From: Paragonimus skrjabini miyazakii
Lineage: Eukaryota; Platyhelminthes; Trematoda; Plagiorchiida; Troglotrematidae
Length of the DNA: 64,000 bases
Direction: 5' to 3'
Assembly (NCBI GenBank): GCA_014338405.1
Contig: JTDE01021434.1
Coordinates: forward strand, 62,001-126,000
Position numbers and translations under genes: made by a program. The notes under the pieces were generated by a model, which worked only from the letters and a program-made list of their open reading frames with translations, did no database searches and had not been told where the DNA came from. This document shows positions 23,715 through 36,149 of the stretch, in pieces. Each line of letters begins with the position of its first letter. The first letter of the stretch is position 1.

Positions 23715-24015
23715 ATTTGCACTCATCGGTGCACCTGCTGGTTCCCAGTACAGCACATTGCCCTTCAAGCGCTGAAAAGGTTAAAGACGTGTGTGAACAG
23801 CCAGGTGTTATCGATCGTGGACCATGGTGGCCAAAACACCGGCCGATTGGGCTGAGTGACCATAGTGGAAATGCGCTTACACCTCTCCCTACCCGTTTTG
23901 GCGATGTGTTGTGTCCGTTCGTTCATCCTACTCGGTTGTGAGGCCTGACTATTCGGTAAGCCCTTTGGTTTGAACTCCGGATTTGTGCCACACTTCCGGG
24001 ACGTTCAGTAGATAG
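23715..24015 (+). repeat. Dispersed repeat family C, copy 2
   Basis: Matches 835-1135 along its length on the same strand. Key blocks: atcggtgcacctgctggttc, gtggaccatggtggcca and ccctttggtttgaactccgg. Confidence 0.7.
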
Positions 24016-24414
24016 TCCAGTGACGACGCTGTGGCAACAGCCGAGTTGTTGTCTACGCAACTGCTATAATCGACTTGGAAATAGCTTGGGGAAAAAATCA
24101 CTTTGATTCAGAGGGGAAGCCATGTAATTCCTTAGATCTGCGTGTAATATATAACAAGCGTGCACAACATTTTTAAACGAGATAAAAGGAATACATCTTA
24201 CTGATTTCCATTACATAAATATCAACACGATTTGACCGTACTACTCACAGGACAGAACACCAGTCAGGACCGGAGGGGACTGAACTTTAGTGATAAGCAA
24301 TTTCACTGAGATATCCATAACCATAGTTTAGTGAACAAACGTCCCGTCAGCCACATACGTTAACCGTCGTTGTATGTTTCATATCGCGGTTTTGTTTGCA
24401 TCATAATTTGCAGA

Positions 24415-24850
24415 CCATTCTGTTTGTTTTCAAGTTGAACATCACCCACAATTGATCGCAGCTGTCGCGTCCCCATAGACTTTCCAGTCGGCCCCTTTCG
24501 AAAAGAAGCACTAGACTCGAGTTTCGCTCTCATTAGAGCTCGTCAGTAGTGCATATCATCGCCACCGCCGGGACTTGAACCACAGACATGTTGTTCATGA
24601 GGCAACCGTGTTTACCACTGCGCCATTGACCTCACGTTAGGCACGACCGAATTATCATATGTGAACGCTCAACCACTTTCGCTTGTGAGTAATGATCAGG
24701 TTGCCCGATCGTCTCGATAGGGACACAGTTACTGTCTGTTAACTCCAATTGATAACCCCGCGATTAGGACTTCCTAGACAGGTCGAGATCTCCGATCTCA
24801 TTAAACCTGCTAGGCGATATTTTAGATTACTGATGAGTAGTCGGGGATTT
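24415..24850 (-). repeat. tRNA-derived SINE, copy S2
   Basis: Reverse complement of S1 (2511-2935), with box B as ggacttgaacc at about 24573-24583 and box A as accactgcgcca at about 24615-24626. It is the best-preserved partner of S1 and defines the unit at about 430 bp. Its head end merges into a hairpin (24830-24910). Confidence 0.88.
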
Positions 24851-24910
24851 GGTTAATTTTCAAGTTGAACATCAACTTGAAAGTTAACCAAATCCCCGAC
24901 TACTCATCAG
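24830..24910. repeat. Near-perfect 39-bp palindrome at SINE end
   Basis: The arms 24830-24868 and 24872-24910 are reverse complements with one mismatch and a 3-base loop. The arm consists of the SINE head end (ctgatgagtagtcgggg...) joined to a SINE tail piece (ttcaagttgaac). Confidence 0.95.
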
Positions 24911-25401
24911 CATTCTGTTTGTTTCATTTAAGTGATAATTATCTACCGAGTGATCTGAGCGCTTGAGCTATCTGAATGGTGATATGGTTTTACAATTCAT
25001 CAACACATTAGAAGTGGAAAATCCAGATTTTGTGGTCGATCCCTTTGGGCTAAATTTTGCTGGAATTGTTACCACTTCACATTAGTGCTTGTATGAACAG
25101 CAGAGTAATATAACAATTCAAGTTTAATCAGAAACCGCCAGATAGAACTTCTGGAATATTAGTGACAATATGGATCTCTCTGTAATACCCGCTTCTTACT
25201 TGGTTAAATGTGGTTTTAGTCGAGTTGAGACGTTTCGACATCGCGAAGAGGAGTGCCCTTTGGTAATCACTAACACCACCTCAACCCGATATAAAATGCT
25301 TAGCAGTTTCCGTTAACCACAGAGATCTCATTATATAAAGTGATAACACATCCACGACAGCTTTTTGAAACTCTGTATTACTTCTGCAGTACACGTTACA
25401 C

Positions 25402-25417
25402 ATATATATATATATAT
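25402..25417. repeat. (TA)n microsatellite, target of an insertion
   Basis: Eight TA units. The run resumes as tatatatatata directly after the element at 25418-25700, so that element landed inside the microsatellite. Confidence 0.9.
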
Positions 25418-25700
25418 TGTAACATGCAAGCGGGCTTTTTCTTTTCTGATTGTCCGTCACACTTACAGACCAACTATGGGGCAATGTAGAGACACCGGGA
25501 GATAGCGTTCTTCCGAAGTAGGGGTTCCAACAAGTCCTGTAAAAGGAAACAACAAGAAACAGGCATGAGCCAAACGCCCAGTAAGCCATGCACACGACTT
25601 ACACAAACGATAAATGAAACGGCGCCGACAACACAGCAGCACGTTCCGTCACCAATTCAAATTCAACTCGTGCGCGCTGCTGGTTTCGGTCGCACATTGC
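25418..25700. repeat. Solo-LTR-like element, family B, copy 1
   Basis: 283 bp beginning TGTAACA and ending CGCACATTGC, flanked by TATAT (25413-25417 and 25701-25705), though inside a TA run this duplication is weak evidence by itself. Shared blocks with copies 2 and 3: attgtccgtcacacttac, aggaaacaacaagaaaca and gcccagtaagccat. Orientation is not settled: on the - strand it ends TGTTACA. Confidence 0.75.
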
Positions 25701-26504
25701 TATATATATATACGAAATATCGTTATAAGCACATTTTTATCATAAATAAAAACATCCAGTATGGCTTTTTCGTTAACGCAGATGACTTCTAACGGTGGGA
25801 GCCATAGAGCTGAATGAAAGTCAAAATTGGGCCTTGGACAAATAGTTGAGAACCACTGAGTTCGAGTAATATTCATCACAATGACCCCCACTCTGTATAG
25901 TTGCAGTGTTTTATAGTGTGTACGCGGACAGTAGTGTGGAGAGTGCGTTCTGTCGGAATTTGTGCTAGTCGGTCACGTCGGGTTCCTTTGTGGAGTAACA
26001 AGCACAGGCTTTAGCCACTGTTGTGAACTATGCAACACGGGATTGAGCTCCTTTGTCAGCGAACTGTCTCAGTGGATCGACCTGAAAACCACACACATAC
26101 TGCGAGTGGACGCCGATCAACTGAAATTAAAACTGACCTTACCTATGGCTCAAGGTCGATGTCAGTTTATCTAGGTGTGGTGTGCTATTGCATATTTTTC
26201 GGAATCGGCCAGTTTGTACTCCTCACCATAAGCATGGGACCACAGACTAAACAGTATTTAAGGATAAACAGCACGATATTTACACCAATGAACAACAAAC
26301 CATTTAGAAAGCTGGTTCCTGGTAGGTTAATTCACTTACAGCAAACGAGCACCTGTGCCCTTCGCCACTACAAACTAAACAATGTGTGATCCGTCGATGT
26401 TACATACACATTATATAGCACTGGCTTCACTTTAGTTTGCTCACCCAAAAATATTGCCGTATTTCATAGTTCATCGTTTCATCGTTTCTCACCGTACATT
26501 TCAG

Positions 26505-26793
26505 GTCGGATTATGTCGCCCTGGTGATTACGGGACAGACGTTTGTCACCTAAATCTACACAAAACGTTTGGTATTCCTCACGGCGGAGGAGGACCAGGT
26601 GTGGGCCCGGTGTGCGTGAAGTCGCACCTTGCTCCCTTCTTGCCTCAGCATCCATGGCAATCGACTTGTTTGAGTGTGTCGACTGAGAAGTTCACACTGG
26701 AACCCAGTCTACGAACCGTGTGTGCTGCTCCGTTCGGATCTGCCAGTATTCTGCCTATTCCATGGGCATATGTGAAGTTATTGGGTCCGAAAG
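26505..26793 (+). CDS. GLDC: GLDC exon e with PLP lysine (phase 0-1)
   Basis: The exon carries the catalytic centre: VGLCRPGDYGTDVCHLNLHK, with the PLP Schiff-base lysine at exon residue 20 (codon AAA 26562-26564; equivalent to human Lys754 from memory). The glycine-rich TFGIPHGGGGPGVGP follows directly, and SAAPFGSASILPIPWAY-like sequence comes later. The acceptor is cgtacatttcag|GTC and the donor is AAAG|gtgagt at 26794, leaving one base of a split Gly codon. All active-site motifs that I can check are intact, so nothing here suggests a pseudogene. Confidence 0.95.
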
Positions 26794-26966
26794 GTGAGTT
26801 AATGATGGAACAAGACAGAACCGATGAATTTTCTGTAGTAACCACGGATAACTTTGTTTTATTTTGAGTCTATCTTAAATCGACAAACCGGTGACTATCA
26901 TAGACGTTGTAGTTATAAGATATACCTCAAGGTCACCATAAATATTGTTTGTTACGTACCTACTAG

Positions 26967-27284
26967 TGTAGTGAGGAGTGATTGTACTATACTACTCGCA
27001 TCACTGCTATTCAGTAGTGGGTCAAAACGTAGATTTTGAAATTGAAGTAGCAGCAAGAAATATACTGGTAGAAAGACCGGAGTGCATCTCCGCACGAAAT
27101 GGTTCTTGATATGTAGAGGAACGTAAATGAGCTGAGCGTTGGCGTCTGTGGTAACCGTGACATTCTGGGCCCAGTACCGTACGCAGATGAGTGTTTTTGT
27201 TTGTTTTCATATTGAAACGCATAACCCATGTGTTGCTCCCCGACTGAATAGCTCTTGCGCCATCTATGTTCTTGGCTCACAACA
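26967..27284 (+). repeat. Solo-LTR-like element, family A, copy 2
   Basis: TGTAGTGAGG start and GGCTCACAACA end. It carries the ctatactactcgc and ttcagtagt blocks and a cgcataacccatgtgttg block shared with the copy near 30270-30570. The flanks actag and actgg (if the element ends one base earlier) differ at one position, a possible decayed 5-bp duplication. Confidence 0.65.
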
Positions 27285-29889
27285 CTGGTAGAAATATCCT
27301 AGCTCGGTTACCCACGTCTGATTTGATCAGACACAACGTGGGATTAAGACTATGTACACACATGTCTGTACCCAGTGCAGCAGCAGATCTCTGGTGTGAG
27401 GATAAAGGCCTAACTCTATATGATAACAGGGAATACAAAGTCGTCGAGAAAATGCGCCACAGGCCACAAATACGACGTTACAGGTGACTTAAAGAAGCAT
27501 GGGAGAACGCGCACATAAACGTCATTGCCACCGAATTCAAATGTGAAATTCGAATAGACTGAGACATCTCGATAAAACGTATAGGATACCATAGCTCCCG
27601 GTTAGTGATCGGCAATCCCATTGTTTACTCATTAGACGATGTTTGACTAACACACATTTGATGGTGCAATGGCCTTGACATTTTGATTTGGTAGGCCAGC
27701 CATGCATTAATCATGCATCACTGTGACTGGCGGAAGAGTATGTCGGTGGGTGTATGGACACATTCAGTAACCAGATTTACACACACGTCCATTGTCGCGT
27801 CTACTGACATCCTGTCTGCGCACACACGTTGCAGGCGACGAACTACTTCACTCACGCTTACCCAGGTAAAGCGGTCAATTGATCAGTTTGACCATTTTCC
27901 AAAACTACTTTCAGCACACCATCACAGATCGGTTCAGGCTGGTGAATATGCGCACAAATTATAGCACAAATTAAGTCAAGTGGTTTGAGTTTTGTGATAG
28001 ACACAGTCCAATCAATATTTTGAGAATTTGTGACTAAATCAATTTTTGTTACCACGCTCTTGATGAAGGCCACTTGTGGTGGCTGAAACCCAAGGCGTAA
28101 CATGTTCGTATCCCGTGGAATTACTTGCGATTTTGTTCCTTTCCACTACAACATCTTTCTCAATATTTGCCAGTTTCATTGTTCTGCAGATCAGATGTCC
28201 GCTGGTCACTGCGTTTTAAAAACTTGCAAAACGAAAACCTCTATGTTGATCACTGAACCAAGGAAACATCTTTGGCCTGCATTATAGTCAAAATCTTAGC
28301 AAATGAGCCAATATAATTGGCCTCCAGGAAGATTGACAAATTCTCACTTTACTATTGTTGACCCAATATTCGATTACATCAGCACATCCGTTTTTCGATA
28401 TCTGTTACATTCATCATCCTGGTGAGGAAGACTACTTCATATTTTCTTTGTAACAAACGGTAGATACGATAACACATTGGAAAATCGGCTATCATTTATC
28501 GTCCTTTCTAAACAGTCTCACAAATTTTCTTCAGGATTGAGATCTGACAGCACTCTAATGAGTATTAAACTCATGACTTACCCGAACTTCCTTTACGGGT
28601 GCACCATTATCCCGAAAGTCAAATCCATTCATTTGACACACTGTGGGTGTAAAGGTGAAACAATCCGCTAACATTGCGATTCAGATAGATCAGGTGCCAT
28701 TTCACTGGATTTGGACTAGCCTATCGTTGAGCTCAACTCCGCCTAAATTGAGTTTGTTTCCGAGTAGCTCATGGTTTTACTTCGAGGCATGTTATTTTGA
28801 ATATCGACTTAGTTAGGAAAACATATAAGTCCCAGTCTACGTAACTCTGCTGCACGGAGAACCATATCTGTAAATGCTTTCAACATTCATTTCAGACAGA
28901 GGTTTCCGGATTGTTAGATTGGTAAGGATCATAAATGAGACAGCTAGCACGGAAACCACTTTCAATGATTATAGGTTGTTACCTCCGAGGTTTTGAGTGG
29001 TGGATTTGATGAATTAAACCAATGACAATTGAGTGTTTTTAATGTGTCATTATCCGTCAAACCAGCCTTCAGATGTTGATTACTCAGACGTCTTGCATCA
29101 TCTTCTTCACCGCTTGGAGCACGTGACAAGTTTGTATTGACCTTTTACTACTTTTACGGGTCAGCAACATGATCCAGGTTACAAACCCAGACATCTCCTG
29201 AATCATATTGAAGAGAAAAACGGCAGACTATTTCAGAACATGACTTTGCAAAATGTGCAATCCGATAGTGCAATCTTTCAATGACTCAGCAAATGCACTT
29301 TTAAGGCAACCACGCTAATTAAGGAAATGTATACTCTGATTAGTACTGTACGTCAGCGACTAGGTCGAGCAAATGCATGGGCGAGTGGAATGTTCTTATG
29401 AAGTAAGCAGGTTCTCGACTTTGTTTAAATGTTTATCTTCTCTATCCTTAGTGTTCCGGTATAGTGCTAATGCACAGCGGATGGAAGATCACGAATAGCA
29501 GCTCATGTATGCAGTGAACACGTCTCAGGTGTGTCCAAAAACAGTGCATATATTGAATAGGTTGATGAATCAATCTGTAGCGAATGAAATTCCGTCACCT
29601 ATCAAAAAGATACCGTGTACAACCCAGCACAGACGTAGAAGTTACCTTAATTTCGTTGTACCATTTTGTCAAATCTATCGTTGACAGAACTGCACACAAG
29701 ACATTCGGTATAAAGCCAGGTCTAAAAGGGAATTAGGTGTTTACTTTATATGAGTATGATATTACAGAACTGCTGACTTCTGAAAGTATTTTATTAACAG
29801 CACTAGTGCGTACGGGAATACAGAGAGGGCATGGAGACCCATATCTACCTACTAGCCAACTGAGTGTTTTCACTGAATAACCAAAGGCT

Positions 29890-32800
29890 CGTGATTTGTG
29901 GACAGAGAGCATCCAGTCAGCCTTGTGTTAGGCAGTTCGTCCTAGGTGATTTCAGCAATATGTACACGGGTTCGAGACAGAAGGTCCAAGTCACTAGGAT
30001 TCAATCGATTTGTCTATTTCGACATCTAGCGGGCTTATGTTGACCTGAAAAAACGGTCGTCCAAACAGGGTGTAGCACCTCTCTTAGGGATTAGAGCGTA
30101 TAACAAAAACAGCAGTGTCTTAAGTAGGTGGGAAACTGATGACACTTTGAAACGGCTATTGGTGTAGTAATTAACAACACCAAATGGTAGGTCGTTCCGG
30201 TGATTGATAACTTTGTAAGAGAAGAACTGTTGCCTAAGGAAGGTCGGAGCTTGTAGTGCAGTGAAGTTGAGCGATCGTAACATACTACTCATACCACGGC
30301 TATTCAGTAGTAGGACCGGAGTATATATTTTGACATCGTACAAGCCGCAGGAAAAATACAGGAAGGAAAATCAGAGTGCAGCATTGCTCACAGTGGTCCA
30401 TGCTACTTAATGGAACTGAGCATTGACGTCTGCGGCAACTGAAAAGGTCTGGGGCTCAATACCGCGTGCAAATGAGTGGTTTTGTTTCAGGTCTTGTTTA
30501 AATGCTTAACCCATGTGTTGGTTTGCCGAATAAACAACCCTTGTGCCATCCGCGTGCTTGGATCACAACAGTAGAATTTCCTGTTGTGTTCTGTTTGATC
30601 GCTATCAGTCACTGAGGTGTAAAACTGTTGCACGGATCTTACGCTAGGGAAGAGTGTGTAAGGATTAATTCACCATGAGATCAACGCAACTCACGTGGGT
30701 AGAGATAAAGAAAATCATGTTGAAACTCGCAGGGGAAATGCCGCAAGTCAGTGACCATTTTGGTCGCTATTCGCCGGGCAAGTTCACTGGCGAGTATGTC
30801 TTTTCTCATGACGATTGCTGGTTGACATGCACAAGCTGCGGTCTTGTATAGACCCCGTAAGGCGTTTGGAAGGTATGATTGTTTGTGCTAGAAAAGGCTG
30901 TTTTTATCACCCCAAGAGTTCCGTATGTATTTTTACGGGTCACCTGATGATGATAGGAGAAGGTTAAACTATACGATGGCCAAATCCCTAGATCTTTCTT
31001 TAGGTCAGTCTTCGAGATATATATATTTTACTCTGTGCCCTATTGATAACGGATAGGTTCCCGGAGTCTCTTCCCAGTAACGTACGTACATCTGCAGTCG
31101 TTTATGGAGAAATTCCAGTCATTTGACTGGCACTCAATACAGTCAGGATGCAGTGCACCCGGATCACAAGCATTCCAGATTTTTAAGTCGTTAGCACAGA
31201 GGAGAGCGCTGCTGAAACAAATGTCGAGGAAGTCATTGATATATAACAGTAATAGCACTGGACCAAGCACAGGTCCTTGAAGAATTCCGGGTAGGGTCGG
31301 GAAGGGATAAGAAAGATCCGATGTAGTTTTAACTCTAAACGTTCTGTTACCTTGGATGCTATGAGCTTCCAGTTTATATACAAGAGGGTCATTGGGGACA
31401 CGGTGGATGACTTTGACAAAATCAGAAGAGATGGCATCTGAGATGTGGCCATTGTCTTCAGCCTTTGTCAGGCTGTCCATGAAGATAAACATATTGGTCA
31501 CGCATGACCGATCGGAATGGAAACCATACTGAGTGGGGGAGCAAAGGTTATTTGAGAAAAAAACGTTTAAGGGTAGCACGTTTCAATCTTGCGTGGAGTG
31601 CTACCAAAGCTGATCAGCCAATAACTGGTAGGAGAGCGTCGATCGCCTGCTTTAAATGCAGGTGTGATAATAGCCTCTTTCCATGACTCTGGAAGAGTGC
31701 CAGTCCGAATTGTCTGTTTGAACAGATTATGGAGGAACACCGCCAAACCAAGTGTTGCTCTTTTGAGGATCCCGGGACTGGATCGTGTCTGGCCCACTGT
31801 ACTTTAGAGACTGACCTTAGCTAAGAGATCCTGAACATCGAGCACAGAAAAGTCGGCTGTTAGCAGTACAGGTTGAAAGTCTCGTCTCAACGGAATTGAA
31901 TGCCATTTCTGAAAAACCACATTGTAGACCGCTGAATAATACTTCTCGAACACCTCATCAACTACTCTGGGGTTGGAATAGGTTTCTTCGTTGGATGACC
32001 GTGGAGAAAGCGCCGAGAGTTTGTTTTTTATTTGGTGTTGCCTATATTTGTACAGAAAGTTCTTATTTTCTCGCGTTATCAGCAGGATTTTTGTCTGTAC
32101 CTAGTATATGTGCTGACCAATTTCTTGTTTGCACTTGTTTCGCCTAGTGCGAAAAACTTGCAGATCTTCCGGTTTGCCCGTTAGCTTCTGTTTAGGAAAC
32201 AGACGAGAACGTACGTCAAGAAGGTAGAGAATGTTTCGCGGCAGCGGTGAACAGGTGGTGAACGTCCACGGTTTTTGAGGAAAAAATGCCCAATTGGCTT
32301 CGTGAACGGCAAATTTAAAAGAATGATAGTTTGAATTAATCGAATCAGACTCAAGGTCGAGTGCCTATGAGGAATACCTTAGTGCGTCAAGGTCGAAATT
32401 TTGGGAAATTCGGTATGAAATCTTTGTTACATCTTTTGGGAGCCAATGATAGATGAAATTGAAATGTAGTAACAAGTGGTCACTATGTCCCAGAGGTGAG
32501 CTTCATTTGTGATAACTAGGTCCACCAAAATAGGTATCTGTCCTGGACGATTCCTTGTAGGTTGGTTGGGGGTACTGACCGGTTCTTCTCACGGATTATC
32601 ATTGCCGGGGATTTCGCAGATCCGAGGTCAGGGTCCTCATGAGATGCAAACGCCACGTTAACTTTGGACGCATTGAAATAACTCATAATAAGAAGATAGG
32701 AGAAACGCTGTGCAAACGAGACACTGCCCAAGACGGCAAGATTGGTCTCGTCGTCGGATGCGCTACATGACGGCGAAAGATATACAACACTGACAAGAGG

Positions 32801-33650
32801 CTGAAGTTTGAGCTAAAGTCAATCGTATTTTTCCGGATAGATAAATTCCCCCAATTAGTGCCGAAATGTTCTGGTTCAGAAAAGCGGCACAACCTCTCAT
32901 GCGTCCTCGGGAAGCGTCCGGTCGGTATACTGAGTTCCCAGGAATATGTAATATATTGTCATTTATATATCTGAAAATGGCAAGTCTCTGTAAGAGCAAG
33001 AGGACTAGTGTCGCGGACCAACTGTCTGACTTCTGGCAGCTTGTTTTAAAGGCTCACACAGTTAATATGCATGCATTCCAGAGCTACTTCCTCATTTCGA
33101 GTGACTTGACAAAAGAGTCCTAGTAGCAAGGGGGAATAAGTGGACAGCGGCAGAGTTTGCACGCCGTCTTTGAAGATGACGGACACTATGTCACAGCTTG
33201 AGCGTACGTGAGTGTCCCTGTGAGGTATTTCGTTCGCTTCTGTTGGCCCGAGGTTGACGTCGAGTCACGTCCGCTTTTCGAGCTACTGGATGGTGGTTGG
33301 GAGTTTTGCACCCAAAGAAAGTTGGATGACATTTTGGGGTGAAAAGAGACTTAGTCAGAAAAGACTTCAGTCCGCACGAAAAAGGAGTGGTTGGAACGAA
33401 GCAAATATGACTCTTCCTGAATGCCACGGGTGACTCCAGTAGAGTTTTAGGGTTATGGAACTTCGGAATTTGGTGGTCTTCAGCAGAATTTTTTTGAGGT
33501 GGAAGAGTTGAAGGTAAGGAGGAGGAGTGACAGCTTGTCATGGTTTGATAAGGTTCTTCAGGGTTGTGACGACCTTCAGAATATCTAATTACGTCAACAC
33601 AAATCTTCAGGTAAGTCAAAAGGCAGTAAGATTCCACATGCTTACTCACC
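29890..33650 (-). mobile_element. CR1-like LINE, truncated and decayed (L1)
   Basis: Reading down the - strand: an endonuclease region at about 33110-32430, with ALTET-like, IPGNSVYRPDASRGR and DFNA-like pieces and then LVITNEAHL; a reverse-transcriptase region at 31800-31030 (TGTLPESWKEAIITP, QYGFHSDRSC, LQGPVLGPVLLLLYINDF); and a C-terminal piece at 30250-30035 (LRQQFFSYKVINHRNDLPFG). Several frame breaks are present. The catalytic YxDD box reads CAND, so an essential Asp is lost and the enzyme is dead. A family A LTR-like element interrupts it near 30270-30570. The order and motifs are those of CR1/Jockey-type non-LTR retrotransposons. Confidence 0.8.
30270..30570 (+). repeat. Solo-LTR-like element, family A, inside LINE L1
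   Basis: Shares catactactcat, ttcagtagta, gcttaacccatgtgttg and ccttgtgccatccgcg with the copy at 26967 and ends GATCACAACA. Its left boundary against the LINE is uncertain by about 20 bases. Confidence 0.55.
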
Positions 33651-33774
33651 GAACAAGAGAAAATCGTAACCTGTACAGTTTTGTGGAAATGATAGTTGTG
33701 CGGTGAACATTATGGATTGCACCTGAGAATGCGCTGTTCGATATACTCACACTGCAAGAGACAGACCAAAGAAT

Positions 33775-33815
33775 ACTTATTCTTTTCGAAGGGGACTGAC
33801 TGGGAATTCTGTGGA
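33775..33815 (+). repeat. SINE tail fragment
   Basis: ttcttttcgaaggggactga resembles the SINE tail block near 2840. Only about 40 bp are recognisable. Confidence 0.4.
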
Positions 33816-34029
33816 ACAACAACCTGATCTGGTTGGAAGATATTTCTGTATCAGGAGTGAAACGGTGCCAATAAATCAAGGTACCGTTTGCTCACAAGCT
33901 GTTCTGAACCTAAAGAAAGTTGAATGTAAGTCAAAATCAACAGATAGGCAGACAGGCAGTAAAAGATCAAGCAGACTTACGCGCCTGGTGATCTACAGGA
34001 GTACGTCAGGGATGTGGTCTAAGGGAACT

Positions 34030-35225
34030 GTACGACCGGCTGTTACCCGCATACGTGTATATCCAGCATTAGAGTTCTGAATATGTCAAACGTGTCAGCC
34101 GTTATTACAGAGATAGGCAGTGTATTCAACAAAGGGTACATCCTAAACGAGAAGAGGTAGTTTTGCGATTTTTCAGCTAATAATACACGGGTTCGACGTA
34201 GTGTACTAAAAGTACTCGGACCCAGTTGGTTTTTATTGTTCGGTATCAGGTGGGCATCTGTTGACCTGAAAAACAATCATTAAAAACAGGGTGTGGTGCC
34301 GCTCTAAGGGATTGCAGTAAATAACAAGAACATAGTAAGTTCACCAGTCTGTTCTAGGTAAATAGGAGTCTAGCAATGCTTTAAAACTATCTATAATAGC
34401 GCAGCTGGCGACCTCAAAAGGAGGACTGTTTCGCTAGTTAAGGGTTCTACATGTAAAAAGCTGTTGCCTAATGAAAGTCCGGGGATGAAACTTGCAAAGC
34501 TTTCTGGCAGGTCCTCGTTGGGTGTCATTATTCTTTACGATGAAGTACTATTATACTAAACTTACTTTAAAAAAGAAATGCGTGAAAATTAAATAACCGC
34601 GGAGTCGTCGAAATTCACATGAATACAGATAAAGAATTTCAAGCCGAGACTCGTACATAACATTCCTTAAGCATGTGACTAATTTGGTAGCCACGCGCTG
34701 GACATGCTAAACAACGAGTAGGTTCCTCTTCAAGCCGGTATGCACGACCTGATTAGCATACCCGTATAACGGCAGTATATAAACCCCGCAAAGTGTTTAA
34801 AATGCTAGGTTGTTTATGCGGAGGAGAGTGCACCTAATCAAACTAAGCGTAACGAATCCCTTTTGTAACACAATTTCGTGGTTATACGCGAGGGATAAGT
34901 TAGACGAAAAAAGACAGCAAAGAAAACAACATCTGAGATAAGGCTGTTGTCTGTGCTATCCGTTAGACTGTTCATGAAGATCAGCATATTTGTTATACGA
35001 GACCGGTTAGGAAAAAAGACTGTTAGATAAGAAGTGATTGGGGATGGCACGCTTTAATAAGCGTTCTATTGTCTTACACGGAATGCTAGTAAGGCTGATT
35101 GGCCGATAGTTAGCCAGAGAGTGCCGGGCGTTCGCTTTAAAGTTGGGTGTAGCTGTTGTCTCCTTCCATGTATTAGGGAGAACGCCAGTCCGGAATCTGT
35201 TTAAACGGCTTATGAAGAGGCTCAT
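34030..35225 (-). mobile_element. CR1-like LINE fragment (L2)
   Basis: The - strand reads TGVLPNTWKETTATPNFKA, NYRPISLTSIPCKTIERLL, then a SRITNMLIFMNSL region and, after gaps, a C-terminal piece at about 34500-34260 resembling that of L1. The YxDD region is not recognisable. It lies in the same orientation as L1, with its 3' end only a few hundred bases from the 5' end of L1, as a separate, more truncated copy. Confidence 0.72.
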
Positions 35226-35254
35226 GTCAAACTAGCAGCTGCTTCTTTGAGACG

Positions 35255-35690
35255 ATCGTGTTGACCACTGCGCCAGTGATCTCACATTAGGCATGACCGA
35301 ATTATCATATGTGATTGCTCAATTACTTAACCAAATCCCTGACTACTCATCGGTAATCTAAAATATCATCTAACAGGTTTAATGAGATTGGAGAGTTCGG
35401 TCTGTTTAGGAAATCCTAATCGCGGAGTTATCGATTGGAGTTAACAGGAAAGTTACTGTGTGTCTCTTCTCGAGACGATCGGGCAACCTAATCATTACTC
35501 ACAAGCGAAAGCGTTTGTGCGTTCAGCTTGGCCGGAGTTCTAGTCATTACCGCGGCAATATTACGTACTACTGAACAGCTCCAACAAAAGTGAAGCTCAA
35601 GTATCTTGTTTCGTTTCGAGACAGGCCGGCTGGAATGTCTACCTGAGTGCGACAGCTGTGAACAAATATGAGTGATGTTTAATTTCAATT
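35255..35690 (+). repeat. Rearranged tRNA-derived SINE, copy S3
   Basis: The first 80 bases or so are SINE middle in reverse complement (gaccactgcgccagtgatctc). At about 35331 the sequence switches to the + strand head (ttaaccaaatccctgactac) and continues through the SINE to the gacagctgtgaac segment near 35655. The tRNA section of the + part is mostly missing (about 35525-35545). Confidence 0.7.
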
Positions 35691-36149
35691 GGTTTATATT
35701 GCACTGTTTGTGATTCTATCCACACATATCGAATATGATATAAATCCGAAGAAATGCAACCGGAAGACTTATACAAATATCTTTGAACGTCAACCGGTCC
35801 AGGTTGATTAACCAAGAGATGTAGTATACTTAATTCCCAGTCTATCGGAACTGCAATTGTAAGATCAACTCTTAGCAGGATGAACAGGTATACGAAAGGC
35901 ATAACAACAGTAAATATGAAGAGGTGACTGACCATCTGATAGCAAGTTCCTGAATAGGAGTTTTATATTAAAAGACCTAGATCACTGGTCGATAAAAATA
36001 AAACAGGTATAATGTTGGCTCGTGCAGACTCAACGCATTCTTTGTCTCTTCGTTGACGATGTACTATGGATGCGTTCATGACTTATCGGTCTGAGACAGC
36101 TTTTGCAGACATCACTTAACTCAGTCGAGCAGTAGGTATCAATTAGACT

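Larger units (their letters stand above)
18206..26504 (+). other. GLDC intron (8.3 kb)
   Basis: Holds an inverted hammerhead pair (18814-18940), a solo-LTR-like element (20072-20369), family C repeats (22857-24060), a SINE with a perfect hairpin (24415-24910) and another solo-LTR-like element (25418-25700). In 19200-19600 both strands stay open for 65-125 codons, but I recognise no protein there. Nothing specific is seen in 20640-22840 or 25710-26500. Confidence 0.85.

Noticed and set aside
24821..24850. CTGATGAGTAGTC in the SINE head as a hammerhead core (also 4928 and others)
   Set aside because: The GAAA box reads GGGG or GAGG in every copy and no stem III or cleavage site can be formed, so I do not call it a ribozyme.
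28060..28095. TTGATGAAGGCCACTTGTGGTGGCTGAAACCC as a hammerhead
   Set aside because: A good stem II-like hairpin and GAAA are present, but the first core base is T instead of C and no stem III or cleavage site follows.
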